DNA of 64,000 nt from an uncultured Oscillospiraceae bacterium (GTDB taxonomy: Bacteria > Bacillota > Clostridia > Oscillospirales > Oscillospiraceae): positions 1 to 64,000 of the forward strand of contig CANQDL010000001.1 of NCBI GenBank assembly GCA_947591105.1, written 5' to 3'. The position numbers and the translations under genes are program-made. Of this stretch, positions 19,944 to 29,948 are shown in pieces. The notes beneath the pieces were generated by a model, which made no database searches, was not told the origin of the DNA, and worked only from the letters and a program-made list of their open reading frames with translations. The first letter of the stretch is position 1; each line of letters begins with the position of its first letter.

Positions 19944-20777
19944 TCATATGCCGTCGATTTGCTCGGCCAGAAACAGATCTGGGTAATTGGATAGGATGCT
20001 GGCCGCTTTTGCCAGTTCCGCGGCGTATTTGGGGATGAGCTCGTCATTCATACTGATGACGGAACCAGAGATGCTCAACGCGCCGATGGAATTGCCGGCG
20101 CTGTTACGGATGGCCACCGCGACGCACTTTACGCCCAAAGACTCCTCCTCGACATCCAGCGCGAAGCCTCGCTGCCGGCAGAGATCCAGCTCCTCGAAAA
20201 GCCGGGTCTTATCTGTGATGGTATTGGGCGTAACAGGACAGAGGCCCCACTTGTCAACGATGCTCTCTACTTCGTCGCAGGGCAGGTAACTGAGCATGGC
20301 CTTACCACAGCTGGTGCAGTGCATGGGCAGCGTTTTGCCGGAAATGGAATACTTAGCGCTGCGGCTGCCGGAGTAGAGCGCTTCCAGATAGAGGACACGC
20401 CCGTCGATAAAGGTGGTGAGATACACGTTCTCTCCGGAGACCTGCTGCAGATCCTCCATCAGGGGGAGGGCATACTGGTTAATGGGCATGGAACTGCGCA
20501 TAAAATATGCCAGCTCCAGGATCTTATAACTGAGACGATAGGTCTGGCTGTGCTTTACCTTGTATATATACCCCTCCGACTCCAGTGTGCGCAGCATGTT
20601 CAGCAGTGTGCTCTTGGGGTAATTCAACATTCTGCTGATCTCGGCCATGCTGAGCCCTTGCCGCGACTGGGTAAAGCAATTCAGCACGCTAAGCGCTTTG
20701 GATACGGAGCCGACTCTCCAGCGATTGAGTTCTGACAAATCTCCGGACGGCTGCGTCTTGGTCAATTGGATCACCAC
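19944..20777 (-). CDS. IclR family transcriptional regulator
   Basis: SVSKALSVLNCFTQSRQGLSMAEISRMLNYPKSTLLNMLRTLESEGYI. Confidence 0.93.
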   Translation of the reverse strand: MVIQLTKTQPSGDLSELNRWRVGSVSKALSVLNCFTQSRQGLSMAEISRMLNYPKSTLLNMLRTLESEGYIYKVKHSQTYRLSYKILELAYFMRSSMPINQYALPLMEDLQQVSGENVYLTTFIDGRVLYLEALYSGSRSAKYSISGKTLPMHCTSCGKAMLSYLPCDEVESIVDKWGLCPVTPNTITDKTRLFEELDLCRQRGFALDVEEESLGVKCVAVAIRNSAGNSIGALSISGSVISMNDELIPKYAAELAKAASILSNYPDLFLAEQIDGI

Positions 20778-20964
20778 CAGTTTTTAGTAATACTGAATAT
20801 CAAGGCAGCTATTCTGGATGCCTGTTAAAAAACGCGAACTGTTACCTATTATAGTGTATAGAGATAATGACTGTCAAGGGGATGGATTTGCAGCAGTTTC
20901 AACATAATATTTATTGGGAGATTATAAAAAATAACTAAATTTAGTGCATTTCGACAAATTGTTA

Positions 20965-20992
20965 TTGACAGTTTGATGAATTTCACTATAAT
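20965..20992 (+). promoter_or_regulatory. SigA-type promoter of TRAP/KDG operon
   Basis: TTGACA (20965-20970), 16-nt spacer, TATAAT (20987-20992). Confidence 0.8.
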
Positions 20993-21060
20993 AGAACACA
21001 TAAACAGCGATGACGTTAATCGTTCAGCATCGCTGAATAAAATGAAAGGATTTTAGTACC

Positions 21061-22200
21061 ATGAAGAAAAACAGACTACTGGCTGCGCTCTTGGTTTTTG
21101 TCATGCTTCTGTGCCTGTTTTCCGGCTGCAGCAGCTCTGGCAAGGAAGAGGAGACGAAACAAGAGCCCGAACAGGCGGCGGACGCCAAAACGAGCGAAGA
21201 GGAACCGGCGGATGACGCTGCCAAGACCGAGCCCGAGGCGGATGGAAAGGTTTATAAGCTCAAGATAGCCTACAACCCGCCCGAGTTGACACCGGACACC
21301 TGCACAGAGACCTGCGTTGCCTATAGCCTGCGGGATTATCTCAACGAAAAGGCGCCGGGTCGGTTTGAGATCGAGATCTATCCCTCCGCGCAGTTGGGTA
21401 CCTTTGACGAGATGCTTGCTGGCGCCTCTGACGGCTCCATCGAGATGTCCATCGTGAACATCGGTACGCTGGCCTCTGTTGACCAAAGTCTCAACGTCTG
21501 GCAGATCCCCGGCAGCATTGCCAGCATCGAAGAGTGCAACGCCCTTCTGGCAAGCGAGGAAGGCAAGGCGACCTTCGCAAACATCGAGTCCAATATGGGC
21601 ATCATGATGGTAGCCGGCTTTACCAGCGGCCCCCGTCACTTTACCAACAACGTCCGCGAACTGAAGACGCCCGAGGATATGAAGGGCATCGTGTTCCGCG
21701 TGATGCAGAACAATCTGTATGTGAAGATGGTGGAGTCCATGGGAGCGATCGCCACGCCCATGTCTTCCTCCGAGCTGTATTCCGCGCTGCAGAACAAGGT
21801 GGTGGAGGGACAGGAGAACCCCATTGCTTCCATTATCAACGACATCACCTATGAGGTGCAGAAGTATCTTACTCTGGACGGACACGTCTATTCCATCCCT
21901 ATCTGCGTTGTCAATACCGCCTGGTTCAACACTCTCTCGGAGGATTTGCAGCAGATATTCCTGGATGGCATAGAGGTGGCGAGAGAGGACGTTATCAAGT
22001 TTATTGATAAGCAGGAGAGCGAGGGCCTTGAATTCCTGAAGGAAAAAGGCATGACGGTGTACGAGCCTACGGAAGAAGAGCTGGAACAGTGGCATGAGGC
22101 TGTGTACAACGGCGTTATCGACTATGTGTATGAGCAGGTGGGCGAGGAGCAGGTCAACGACTTCTTGGCGATGATCGAAAGCTACAGGCAGTCGGCCTGA
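21061..22200 (+). CDS. TRAP transporter substrate-binding protein (DctP family lipoprotein)
   Basis: Lipobox FSGCSSS; TRAP SBP fold motifs (GFTSGPRHFTNNVRELKTPEDMKG). Confidence 0.93.
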   Translation: MKKNRLLAALLVFVMLLCLFSGCSSSGKEEETKQEPEQAADAKTSEEEPADDAAKTEPEADGKVYKLKIAYNPPELTPDTCTETCVAYSLRDYLNEKAPGRFEIEIYPSAQLGTFDEMLAGASDGSIEMSIVNIGTLASVDQSLNVWQIPGSIASIEECNALLASEEGKATFANIESNMGIMMVAGFTSGPRHFTNNVRELKTPEDMKGIVFRVMQNNLYVKMVESMGAIATPMSSSELYSALQNKVVEGQENPIASIINDITYEVQKYLTLDGHVYSIPICVVNTAWFNTLSEDLQQIFLDGIEVAREDVIKFIDKQESEGLEFLKEKGMTVYEPTEEELEQWHEAVYNGVIDYVYEQVGEEQVNDFLAMIESYRQSA

Positions 22201-22228
22201 GTGTCTTGTCCGCCGCCGGCAGGAAGGA

Positions 22229-22783
22229 ATGTACAGGATGCAGAAGCTAAAAAAGACATATCTGTTTTTGGATAAGTGCGAGGATCGTGTATACAAGGTT
22301 TTGGAAGCAATTGGCACAGTTCTGCTGATGCTGGCTTTTTTGGCGATAGGGTTTCAGGTGATCTACCGGTATATCCTGGCGCAGTATGTCCAGGTGTCCA
22401 TCGTGTTCACCGAGGAGTTTGCCAGATACTGTCTGATATGGATCGTCTATCTGCTCCTGCCCGTCAGCGTAAAAGAGGGGACGGAATCGTCCGTTACATT
22501 CCTTCATGACCGGGTCAAGTCAAAAGCCGGAAAGGTGGCGTTTTACATCGTCATCCGGCTGGTCTGCATCACAGTGGCCGTTGTCGGCTACAAGTATTCC
22601 TTCAGCGTCATACAGACCAACTGGCTTTATCGTTCGCCGACGATGCAGCTGCCTGGCGTTTACATCTATGGCTCTGTCACGGTGGGAATGCTTCTGATCC
22701 TTATACACTATGCTCTGGAGATGCTGGGGCTGATATGCGGCGAGTACCAGCCGTTTTCCAATCAATCCACGGGGGTCGAATGA
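22229..22783 (+). CDS. TRAP transporter small permease (DctQ)
   Basis: Four TM segments, TEEFARYCLIWIVYL. Confidence 0.92.
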   Translation: MYRMQKLKKTYLFLDKCEDRVYKVLEAIGTVLLMLAFLAIGFQVIYRYILAQYVQVSIVFTEEFARYCLIWIVYLLLPVSVKEGTESSVTFLHDRVKSKAGKVAFYIVIRLVCITVAVVGYKYSFSVIQTNWLYRSPTMQLPGVYIYGSVTVGMLLILIHYALEMLGLICGEYQPFSNQSTGVE

Positions 22784-24066
22784 TGGACGCATTATTCTTG
22801 CTTTTGATTTTTCTGGCGGTGATCGTCATAGGCGTTCCCATAGGCTGGAGCATCGGCTTTGTCTCCATGATAAGTCTGCTCTACTGTGGGGGCAACCTGA
22901 CGGTGATCCCATCAAAAATGGTCGCCGGGGTGAACAACTTCACATATATGTGTATCCCCTTTTTCATTCTGGCGGCCAATATCATGTCCTACAGCGGTAT
23001 CACCAACCGTATACTGAACTTCTGCAACGCGTTGGTGGGACATATACGGGGCGGACTGGCCCATGTGAATGTGCTGGCCAGTATGTTCTTCGGGGGGATC
23101 AGCGGCGCGGCCAGCGCCGACGCTGCCGGCCTGGGGCCGATCGAGATCGAACTGATGACCAAAAACGGTTATCCAAAAGATCATGCCGCGGCAGTCACAG
23201 CGGCCAGCGCCGTTCTCTCGCCGATCATCCCGCCCAGCAATATCATGATTATCTACGCCGTGATCGCGGGCAATGTGTCCGTGTCTGCCATGTTCCTGGG
23301 CGGCATTCTTCCGGGCGTCATACTGGTGATCGGGATGATGATCCTCAACTACCTTCTGGCGATCAGGCTGAAGGTGCCCCATACGGGCAAATTTGCCGGT
23401 TTCCGGACGGTACTGCGTACGTTCTGGGAGACGCTGCCGGCGCTGTTTATGCCGGTCATTATCCTGGGAGGCATTCTGGGAGGGGTGTTTACGGCGACGG
23501 AGTCGGCGGTGGTAGCGGCGGCATACGCGCTGATCGTCTCCTCCGCAGGACTGCATGAGCTGTCTTGGAAAAAGGTCTGGAGAGGTTTTAAGGAGTCGGC
23601 AAAAATGACGGCAGTGGTGCTGTTCGTTATTTCCATGGCGTCCGCCATGGGGTGGGGCATCACCGCTATGCAGCTGCCCCAAAAGATATCGGCGATGTGC
23701 CTGAGCTGGGCCAGCAGCGAGACCGGCTTTCTGCTCATTACATTCGCCATCCTTGTGGTGGTGGGCATGCTCATGGACGTGACCCCCGCCATGCTGATCA
23801 TGGTGCCGATCCTGCTGCCGTCGGCGCTGGCCTTTGGCGTCAGTCCGCTACGGTTTGGGCTGATCTGTGCCATAACGCTGACAGTGGGGCTTATTACGCC
23901 TCCGGTGGGTATGCTGCTGTTCACCACATCCACCATATCAAAGGTGGATCTGTCCGCGCTTTACAAGCAGATCATACCCTATGCTATTGTGGAGCTGCTG
24001 TGCCTGTTCGTCATCATCTTCATTGAGCCGGTGACGATGTTCATCCCCCGCTTGTTCGGGTACTGA
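22783..24066 (+). CDS. TRAP transporter large permease (DctM)
   Basis: MDALFLLLIFLAVIVIGVPIGWSIG; GGISGAASADAAGLGPIEI. Confidence 0.95.
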   Translation: MDALFLLLIFLAVIVIGVPIGWSIGFVSMISLLYCGGNLTVIPSKMVAGVNNFTYMCIPFFILAANIMSYSGITNRILNFCNALVGHIRGGLAHVNVLASMFFGGISGAASADAAGLGPIEIELMTKNGYPKDHAAAVTAASAVLSPIIPPSNIMIIYAVIAGNVSVSAMFLGGILPGVILVIGMMILNYLLAIRLKVPHTGKFAGFRTVLRTFWETLPALFMPVIILGGILGGVFTATESAVVAAAYALIVSSAGLHELSWKKVWRGFKESAKMTAVVLFVISMASAMGWGITAMQLPQKISAMCLSWASSETGFLLITFAILVVVGMLMDVTPAMLIMVPILLPSALAFGVSPLRFGLICAITLTVGLITPPVGMLLFTTSTISKVDLSALYKQIIPYAIVELLCLFVIIFIEPVTMFIPRLFGY

Positions 24067-24087
24067 TAAACTGAAAGAGGTAAAACG

Positions 24088-25203
24088 ATGAAAATAGAAA
24101 AAGTAGAAGCGATCTATGTAAAAGTGCCTCTGTCCTATGTGCAGATCCATGAGACCGTGCCGTCTCAAACGGATCATGGCACGGTACTGACAAAAATCAC
24201 CTGCGACAACGGCATCATGGGCTTTGGGAGAACCTACGGCAACTCCGTGGCCGGGCCTTATGCCACCATGGCGTGCGTGCGGGAGTTCAGCCAGTATCTG
24301 ATCGGCGAGGATCCAACAAACATCCAAAAGCTCTGGCTGAAGCTGGAAACAGCAAGCCACTATCTGGGCCGCTATGGCGTGGCGTTCGCCGCGCTGAGCA
24401 CCATCGACGTGGCGCTGTGGGACATTTTGGGCAAGAGCCTGGGCGTGCCCATCTACAAACTGCTGGGGCAGGCCAGGGACGAGTGCGATATCTATTCCAG
24501 CGAGGGATGGGTGTATCTCTCGGAGGAGGAGCTGGTGGAGCAGCTGCGCCGCCGCCGGGACGAGGGATACAGGGCCTTTAAGCTCCGTCTGCCGGTCAAG
24601 CGCAGCGAGTGCGTACGGAAAATGCGTGCGGTCAGAGATCTGGTTGGCCCGGATTTTGACTTGATGGTGGACGTGCAGAATACGTGGAACGACACCGCTA
24701 CGGCAGTTTACAATACCAACGCCGTGAAAGAATTTGAGCCATACTGGATCGAGGAGCCCGTAGCGGTGCAGGATTTTGAGGGCCATGCCGAGGTGTTCCG
24801 GCGCACGGGCGTGCCTGTGGCAGGGGGAGAGCATCTGTACAGCAAGCATTTTGTCCGGGACGCGCTGTGCAAAAATGCCTTCAATTATATCCAAACGGAT
24901 GCCATGCGCGTAGGTGGTATCAGTGATTTGGAGAAGATCGTGGGTATGGCGGAGAGCTTCTTTGTGCCGGTGGTGCCCCACGGAGCTTGCGATATCCATG
25001 TGCATGTGGCCCTGGCGCACAAAAAGACGCAGATCCCCTATCTGGAGCTGCTGACGGACAGTGAAGGGCCTCTGCTGTCGATCCTCTATACCGACTACAA
25101 ACTGCCGGAGAACGGCAAAGTGTACGTGCCCACAAAACCGGGGCTCGGTTACACTCTGAATGAGGACGCCATCCGGGAGTTTGTTGCCACAGAAGAGCTT
25201 TAA
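24088..25203 (+). CDS. Mandelate racemase/muconate lactonizing enzyme family (acid-sugar dehydratase-like)
   Basis: Enolase-superfamily motifs FKLRLP, DLMVDVQNTW, WIEEPV, VPHG. Confidence 0.92.
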   Translation: MKIEKVEAIYVKVPLSYVQIHETVPSQTDHGTVLTKITCDNGIMGFGRTYGNSVAGPYATMACVREFSQYLIGEDPTNIQKLWLKLETASHYLGRYGVAFAALSTIDVALWDILGKSLGVPIYKLLGQARDECDIYSSEGWVYLSEEELVEQLRRRRDEGYRAFKLRLPVKRSECVRKMRAVRDLVGPDFDLMVDVQNTWNDTATAVYNTNAVKEFEPYWIEEPVAVQDFEGHAEVFRRTGVPVAGGEHLYSKHFVRDALCKNAFNYIQTDAMRVGGISDLEKIVGMAESFFVPVVPHGACDIHVHVALAHKKTQIPYLELLTDSEGPLLSILYTDYKLPENGKVYVPTKPGLGYTLNEDAIREFVATEEL

Positions 25204-25306
25204 GAAACGCGCAGACCGCTTTTCCCGGTGGCCTGAACAAAACGATACCGGCGCTGCGGGAAGGGGCGAGGCATCGCCGCGACAGGGCAGGGGAATGGAG
25301 ATAGAT

Positions 25307-26269
25307 ATGTCAGAGGCAATGAACAGAATAGCGCAGATCGGCATTCTGCCCGTGATCCGGATCGACAGGCTGGAGGACGCGGCCGCCTTGGCCGAGGCGC
25401 TGTGTGCCGGGGATATACCGGCTATTGAGATCACGATGCGCACCGAGTGCGCGTTGGACGCGATTCGGCGCATCAAGACCCAATGTCCGCAAATGACTGT
25501 GGGCGCGGGAACGGTCACATCCCCTGAACTTGCAGATCGCGCGCTGGAGGCGGGCGCGGATTTCCTGGTCTCACCCGGCCTGAATCCGGAGACTGTGGAG
25601 CACGCGTTGAGCCGGGGAGCCGCGATCGTGCCCGGGTGTGTGACGGCGACCGAGATCGAGGCGGGTATGGGCATGGGCCTGGATACGTTCAAGTTCTTCC
25701 CCGCGGAGCAGATGGGCGGACTTCAGACGATCAAGCTGCTGAGCGGGCCGTTTCAAAAAGCACGGTTTATCCCGACCGGCGGACTGAACTATTCCTTGCT
25801 CCCGCAGTATCTGGCGTTGCCACAGGTGATGGCCTGCGGCGGAAGTTTCATGGCGCCGGGAGAACTGATCCGGGCGGGGGCTTGGGATCGCATCACCGAG
25901 CTGTGCAAAAAGGCGGTAAAGCTGTCTTTGGGCTTTGCGTTGGCCCATGTGGGTATCAACCACACCGATTCAGAGCAGGCGCAGAGCAGCGCGGAGTGGT
26001 TTTGCCGGGCGTTTCTGATGGAAAAGGATGAACACAAAGGCGCGGTGTTTGCCGGCAGTATGGTGGAATGCCTGCGGGGAAAGGGAAAAGGAACCTTGGG
26101 GCATATCGCGGTGAGCACCGCCTCCATGTACAGGGCAATGGCCTATTTGCAGAACAAGGGTTTCCAACTGCGTCAGGATGCCGCGGGCGTAGATGAAATG
26201 GGAAGGACGAAGTGGATCTATCTTGCCGACGAGGTGGGGGGCTTTGCCGTTCACATTCAGCAGAGGTGA
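25307..26269 (+). CDS. KDPG/KHG aldolase fused to a C-terminal VOC-like domain
   Basis: GILPVIRID...AIEITMRTECAL...VGAGTV...FKFFPAEQMGG...PTGGL; C-terminal AHVGINHTDSEQAQ...GHIAVST...DEVGGFAVHI. Confidence 0.9.
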   Translation: MSEAMNRIAQIGILPVIRIDRLEDAAALAEALCAGDIPAIEITMRTECALDAIRRIKTQCPQMTVGAGTVTSPELADRALEAGADFLVSPGLNPETVEHALSRGAAIVPGCVTATEIEAGMGMGLDTFKFFPAEQMGGLQTIKLLSGPFQKARFIPTGGLNYSLLPQYLALPQVMACGGSFMAPGELIRAGAWDRITELCKKAVKLSLGFALAHVGINHTDSEQAQSSAEWFCRAFLMEKDEHKGAVFAGSMVECLRGKGKGTLGHIAVSTASMYRAMAYLQNKGFQLRQDAAGVDEMGRTKWIYLADEVGGFAVHIQQR

Positions 26270-26273
26270 CAGG

Positions 26274-27299
26274 ATGAAAGATACTTTTGTGGGACTGGGC
26301 GATATGCTCATCAGCTTCAGTCCGCCGGGCTACCGGCGTTTTCTCCAGGCAGATACTATGGATGTCAGCTATACTGGCGCAGAGGCCAATGTGTGCTTTT
26401 CGCTGGCTATGCTGGGAGCCAAAACGCGCTTTGTCACCAGGCTGCCTGACAACGATATCGCCCGCTGCGCCGTCAATAAAATGAAAGGGTTTGGAATCGA
26501 CACTTCCGCCATCGCCTACGGCGGCGACCGAATGGGCGTGATCTACACAGAAAAAGGCGCGGCACAGCGCCCGTCCAAGGTGATCTATGACCGAGGCGGC
26601 ACCTCTTTTGCGCGTATCAAAGAGACAGATCTGGATTGGGACGCCGTTTTCGCCGACGCTGCCTGGTTCCATTTTACCGGGATCACGGCGGCCTTGAGCG
26701 GGAATACCCGAAGACTTTGCCTGCGGGCGTGCCGGGAGGCGAAGGCGCGGAATATCACCGTAAGCTGTGATCTCAATTACCGGAAAAAGCTGTGGAGCGA
26801 ACAGACTGCCCGGCAGGTGATGAGTCAGCTGATGCAGTATGTGGATGTGGTGATCGGCAACGAGGAAGACGCGGAGAGAGTGCTGGGCATCAAGGCGGCC
26901 AACTCCGATGTGATCTCGGGTAAACTGTCGAACAGCGACTATGAGCATACGGCGGGCGAGATCATGGGTCAGTTTGGCGTGAAAAAGGTGGCCTTTACCA
27001 TGCGCCGCAGTCTTTCCGCCTCGGACAACGAGTGGTCGGCCATGTTCTTCGACCAGGGAAAGGTCTGCTATTCCAGAACTTACACCATACATATTGTCAA
27101 CCGTGTGGGCGGAGGCGACGCCTTTTCCGCGGGGCTGATCTATAGTCTGATGAACGGCTTTGAGCAGCAAAAGGCGGTGGAATTTGCCGCGGCGGCTTCC
27201 TGCCTTAAACACAGCATAGAACTGGACGTCAACCTCTCCACAGTGAACGAGGTGATGACACTGGTCAATGGCGACGGCTCCGGCCGGGTACAGAGATAG
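26274..27299 (+). CDS. PfkB-family carbohydrate kinase (2-keto-3-deoxygluconate kinase-like)
   Basis: GLGDMLISFSPPGYRRFLQADTMDVSYTGAEANV; VGGGDAFSAGLIYSL. Confidence 0.9.
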   Translation: MKDTFVGLGDMLISFSPPGYRRFLQADTMDVSYTGAEANVCFSLAMLGAKTRFVTRLPDNDIARCAVNKMKGFGIDTSAIAYGGDRMGVIYTEKGAAQRPSKVIYDRGGTSFARIKETDLDWDAVFADAAWFHFTGITAALSGNTRRLCLRACREAKARNITVSCDLNYRKKLWSEQTARQVMSQLMQYVDVVIGNEEDAERVLGIKAANSDVISGKLSNSDYEHTAGEIMGQFGVKKVAFTMRRSLSASDNEWSAMFFDQGKVCYSRTYTIHIVNRVGGGDAFSAGLIYSLMNGFEQQKAVEFAAAASCLKHSIELDVNLSTVNEVMTLVNGDGSGRVQR

Positions 27300-27329
27300 C
27301 GGATCGCTGTCTGCATGGTAAATGGATCG

Positions 27330-27364
27330 GTCAGGCCGGCGGGCTATCCGCCGGCCTGACTTTT
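27330..27364 (+). terminator. Terminator of sugar-acid operon
   Basis: GTCAGGCCGGCGG GCTAT CCGCCGGCCTGAC TTTT. Confidence 0.85.
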
Positions 27365-27474
27365 GCGCTGAATTATTAAAATTTGTTAAGATTATAAAAT
27401 CTGTATTGATTTTCCCTGTCAATTGCGGTATGGTTTGTACAACGAGCTTACTTCGAGGGGAGTAGACGGCGGGT

Positions 27475-28692
27475 ATGAGAAAAAATCTACTGGCGCTGCT
27501 GCTGGCGTTGGCGCTGGCCCTTACGGCGGCGGGCTGCGGCGGGATCTCCGGAGAGGAAGAAAAGGGGCCGGAGAAGGAACCGGAACCGACGGAGCAGGCC
27601 GACGAGGCCGGCGGGGAAGAGGAACAGGACGCGGAGCAGCAGATAACCTGGAAGCCGGCGGAGGACGTGACGGTGATGGTGCCCAACGCGTCCGGCCACA
27701 TCCATGATATCACCGCCCGGGTGCTGGGCCAGTATCTGGAGGGATATGTGGGGCAGCGCATCAACGTGGAGGACGTGGGCGGCAAGCTCACCCAGACCAA
27801 CGAGGCGGGCGAAGAGGTCAAGGTCGGCGGGGCTGGCTCCCGGTGCTGGGTGGATCTGGCCAAGCGGGAGCCGGACGGACTGACCCTGGGTTACATAGTG
27901 CTGCCCACCTTCTCCCGGGGCGTGGCCGACTGGCCGGACATCCTCTCGGAGAAGGATTATGTGGCGGTATGCACCCACACCATGGCCACGGCCGTCATCG
28001 TGGTGCGCAAAAACGACACCCGTTTTTCGACGCTGGAGGATCTGCTGACATACGGCAGAGAGCATCCGGGGGAGCTGATCGCGGCCACCGACGGCGAGAG
28101 GGGATATATGCACGCCTGGGTGCAGCTGCTGGCCCGGGAGGCGGAGATGCCCTACGGGGTGGATCACGCCGGCTCTGTGGAGAAGGCCGTGCAGGCCGTC
28201 CGCAGCGGGCAGGCCGATTTCTGCGCAGTGCGGGTGGATGAGATCCTGGAGCAGGACGACGGATTGCAGCTGCTGGGCGTATATTCCCAACAGCGTCTGG
28301 CCGAGTATCCCGACGTGCCCACTTTGGAAGAGCAGGGCTGCTATGACCGGTGGCAGGGGTACTGCTGCTGCGTGGTGGCGCCGGCGGGCACCAGCGACGA
28401 GGCGGTCGCCTTTTATGAGCGGGCCTATGAGCAGGCCATCACAGATCCCCGTTACCAGTCGTCCACCGCGGGCGTCGTCAACGAATACAGGGACGCCGCC
28501 GCCACGGCCGCGCTGATAGCGGAGCAGAAGGCGTTCGTGGAGGAACTGCTGGGCGAGAGCTTTTGGACGATGCCCGGGCAGGCGGAGACCCAGGACGACG
28601 CGGGAAGCGAAGCAGAGGCCGCCGGAGAGGATACGGCGGACGGCGGAGAGCAGGAAGAGGAACCGGAAGAGAGCCAGGAAGAGGCAGAATAG
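27475..28692 (+). CDS. Tripartite tricarboxylate transporter substrate-binding lipoprotein (TctC family) with acidic N- and C-terminal extensions
   Basis: Lipobox TAAGCGG; Bug/TctC-type core; Glu-rich ends. Confidence 0.85.
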   Translation: MRKNLLALLLALALALTAAGCGGISGEEEKGPEKEPEPTEQADEAGGEEEQDAEQQITWKPAEDVTVMVPNASGHIHDITARVLGQYLEGYVGQRINVEDVGGKLTQTNEAGEEVKVGGAGSRCWVDLAKREPDGLTLGYIVLPTFSRGVADWPDILSEKDYVAVCTHTMATAVIVVRKNDTRFSTLEDLLTYGREHPGELIAATDGERGYMHAWVQLLAREAEMPYGVDHAGSVEKAVQAVRSGQADFCAVRVDEILEQDDGLQLLGVYSQQRLAEYPDVPTLEEQGCYDRWQGYCCCVVAPAGTSDEAVAFYERAYEQAITDPRYQSSTAGVVNEYRDAAATAALIAEQKAFVEELLGESFWTMPGQAETQDDAGSEAEAAGEDTADGGEQEEEPEESQEEAE

Positions 28693-28696
28693 TTCA

Positions 28697-28730
28697 TACC
28701 GCGGGAACGGGCGCTTGTCCGTTCCCGCAT
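28697..28730 (+). terminator. Hairpin between tandem tctC genes
   Basis: GCGGGAACGG...CCGTTCCCGC. Confidence 0.6.
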
Positions 28731-28864
28731 TGTCAATGCAGGGGAGGACATTTAGTAAAAAATTCTAGTCAGATGCGAATTTATCATTGCTTTTGTGGGT
28801 AATGTGTGGTATTTTTTTCTTGACCCCAGCGCAATTTGCAAATGAACGAAAGGAAGAAAGCAAC

Positions 28865-29842
28865 ATGAAAAAACTGATCGCGCTTGTTCTTGCCCTGACC
28901 ATGGTTCTGGCTCTGGGCGCCTTCGCTTTGGCGGACGACTGGGCTCCCGACGGCCCTGTCCACATCATCGTGGCCTATGACGCCGGCAACGGCACGGACA
29001 TCACAGCCCGCCTGCTGGCCCAGTACGCCGAGAAGTACATCGGCCAGACTCTGGTCATCGACAACGTCCCCGGCGGCTCCGGCTCCATCGGCTGGTCCCA
29101 GCTGGCTGACGCCGATCCCGATGGCCTGACCATCGGCTTCGTCAACCTGCCCAACTTCAACAGCTCCATCGTCAACGAGATGGGCACCTACACCACCGAG
29201 AGCTTTGCCGCCATCTGCAACCACGTGACCGAGACCTCTCTGGTCATCGTCCGCGCCGATGACGACCGCTTCGAGACCTTGGACGACCTGGTCGCCTACG
29301 GCAAGGAGCACTCCGAGGACGGCGATCCCGATATGCTGAAGGCCTCCACCAATGGCCCCCAGGCTTCCAACCACATCGGCGCGCAGGCCTTTGCCGTGTC
29401 CGCCGGCTTCAAGTACATCGACATCCCCCAGGGCGGCACCGCTGACGAGCTGCTGAGCCTGCGGGGTGAAGAGGCCGACTTCTGCGTGGCCAAGGTCGCC
29501 GACATCGCCGGCCAGGATTCCGACCTGAAGGTGCTGGGCGCTTTCGCCGCCGAGCCCGTGCCCGAGTATCCCGACGTGCCCACCCTGGGCAGCTTGGGCT
29601 ACTATGAGGATTGGCTGGGCTCTTCCCGCTGCATCTGCGCTCCCGCTGGCGTCAGCGAGGACGTGATCGCCTTCTATGAGGAGGCCTTCAAGCAGGCCAT
29701 GGAGGACGAGGAATATCTGGCCGCCGCGGAAGAGGCCGGCGTTGCCACCGACTATCAGGACGCTGAGGCCACCGCTGCCCTGATCGTGCAGCAGCAGGAG
29801 TTCACCGAGAGCCTGTCCGAGGGCTTCTGGTTTGATGAGTAA
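28865..29842 (+). CDS. Tripartite tricarboxylate transporter substrate-binding protein (TctC family)
   Basis: MKKLIALVLALTMVLALGAFALA; PVHIIVAYDAGNGTDITARLLAQYAEKYIGQTLVIDNVPGGSG. Confidence 0.93.
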   Translation: MKKLIALVLALTMVLALGAFALADDWAPDGPVHIIVAYDAGNGTDITARLLAQYAEKYIGQTLVIDNVPGGSGSIGWSQLADADPDGLTIGFVNLPNFNSSIVNEMGTYTTESFAAICNHVTETSLVIVRADDDRFETLDDLVAYGKEHSEDGDPDMLKASTNGPQASNHIGAQAFAVSAGFKYIDIPQGGTADELLSLRGEEADFCVAKVADIAGQDSDLKVLGAFAAEPVPEYPDVPTLGSLGYYEDWLGSSRCICAPAGVSEDVIAFYEEAFKQAMEDEEYLAAAEEAGVATDYQDAEATAALIVQQQEFTESLSEGFWFDE

Positions 29843-29875
29843 TCCCGCGGCACAATCCAAGATCAATCGCTGACG

Positions 29876-29905
29876 GAAAAGGGCGGGGAAACCTGCCCTT
29901 TTCCC
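29876..29905 (+). terminator. Hairpin between tctC and tctB
   Basis: GGAAAAGGGC...GCCCTTTTCC. Confidence 0.55.
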
Positions 29906-29948
29906 CAAATCTGACCCCTTTGGCCTTTGGAAAAAGGAGTGATTATCT

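Noticed and set aside
25956-27863. 635-aa minus-strand ORF
   Set aside because: Antisense of aldolase/KDG kinase/tctC genes.
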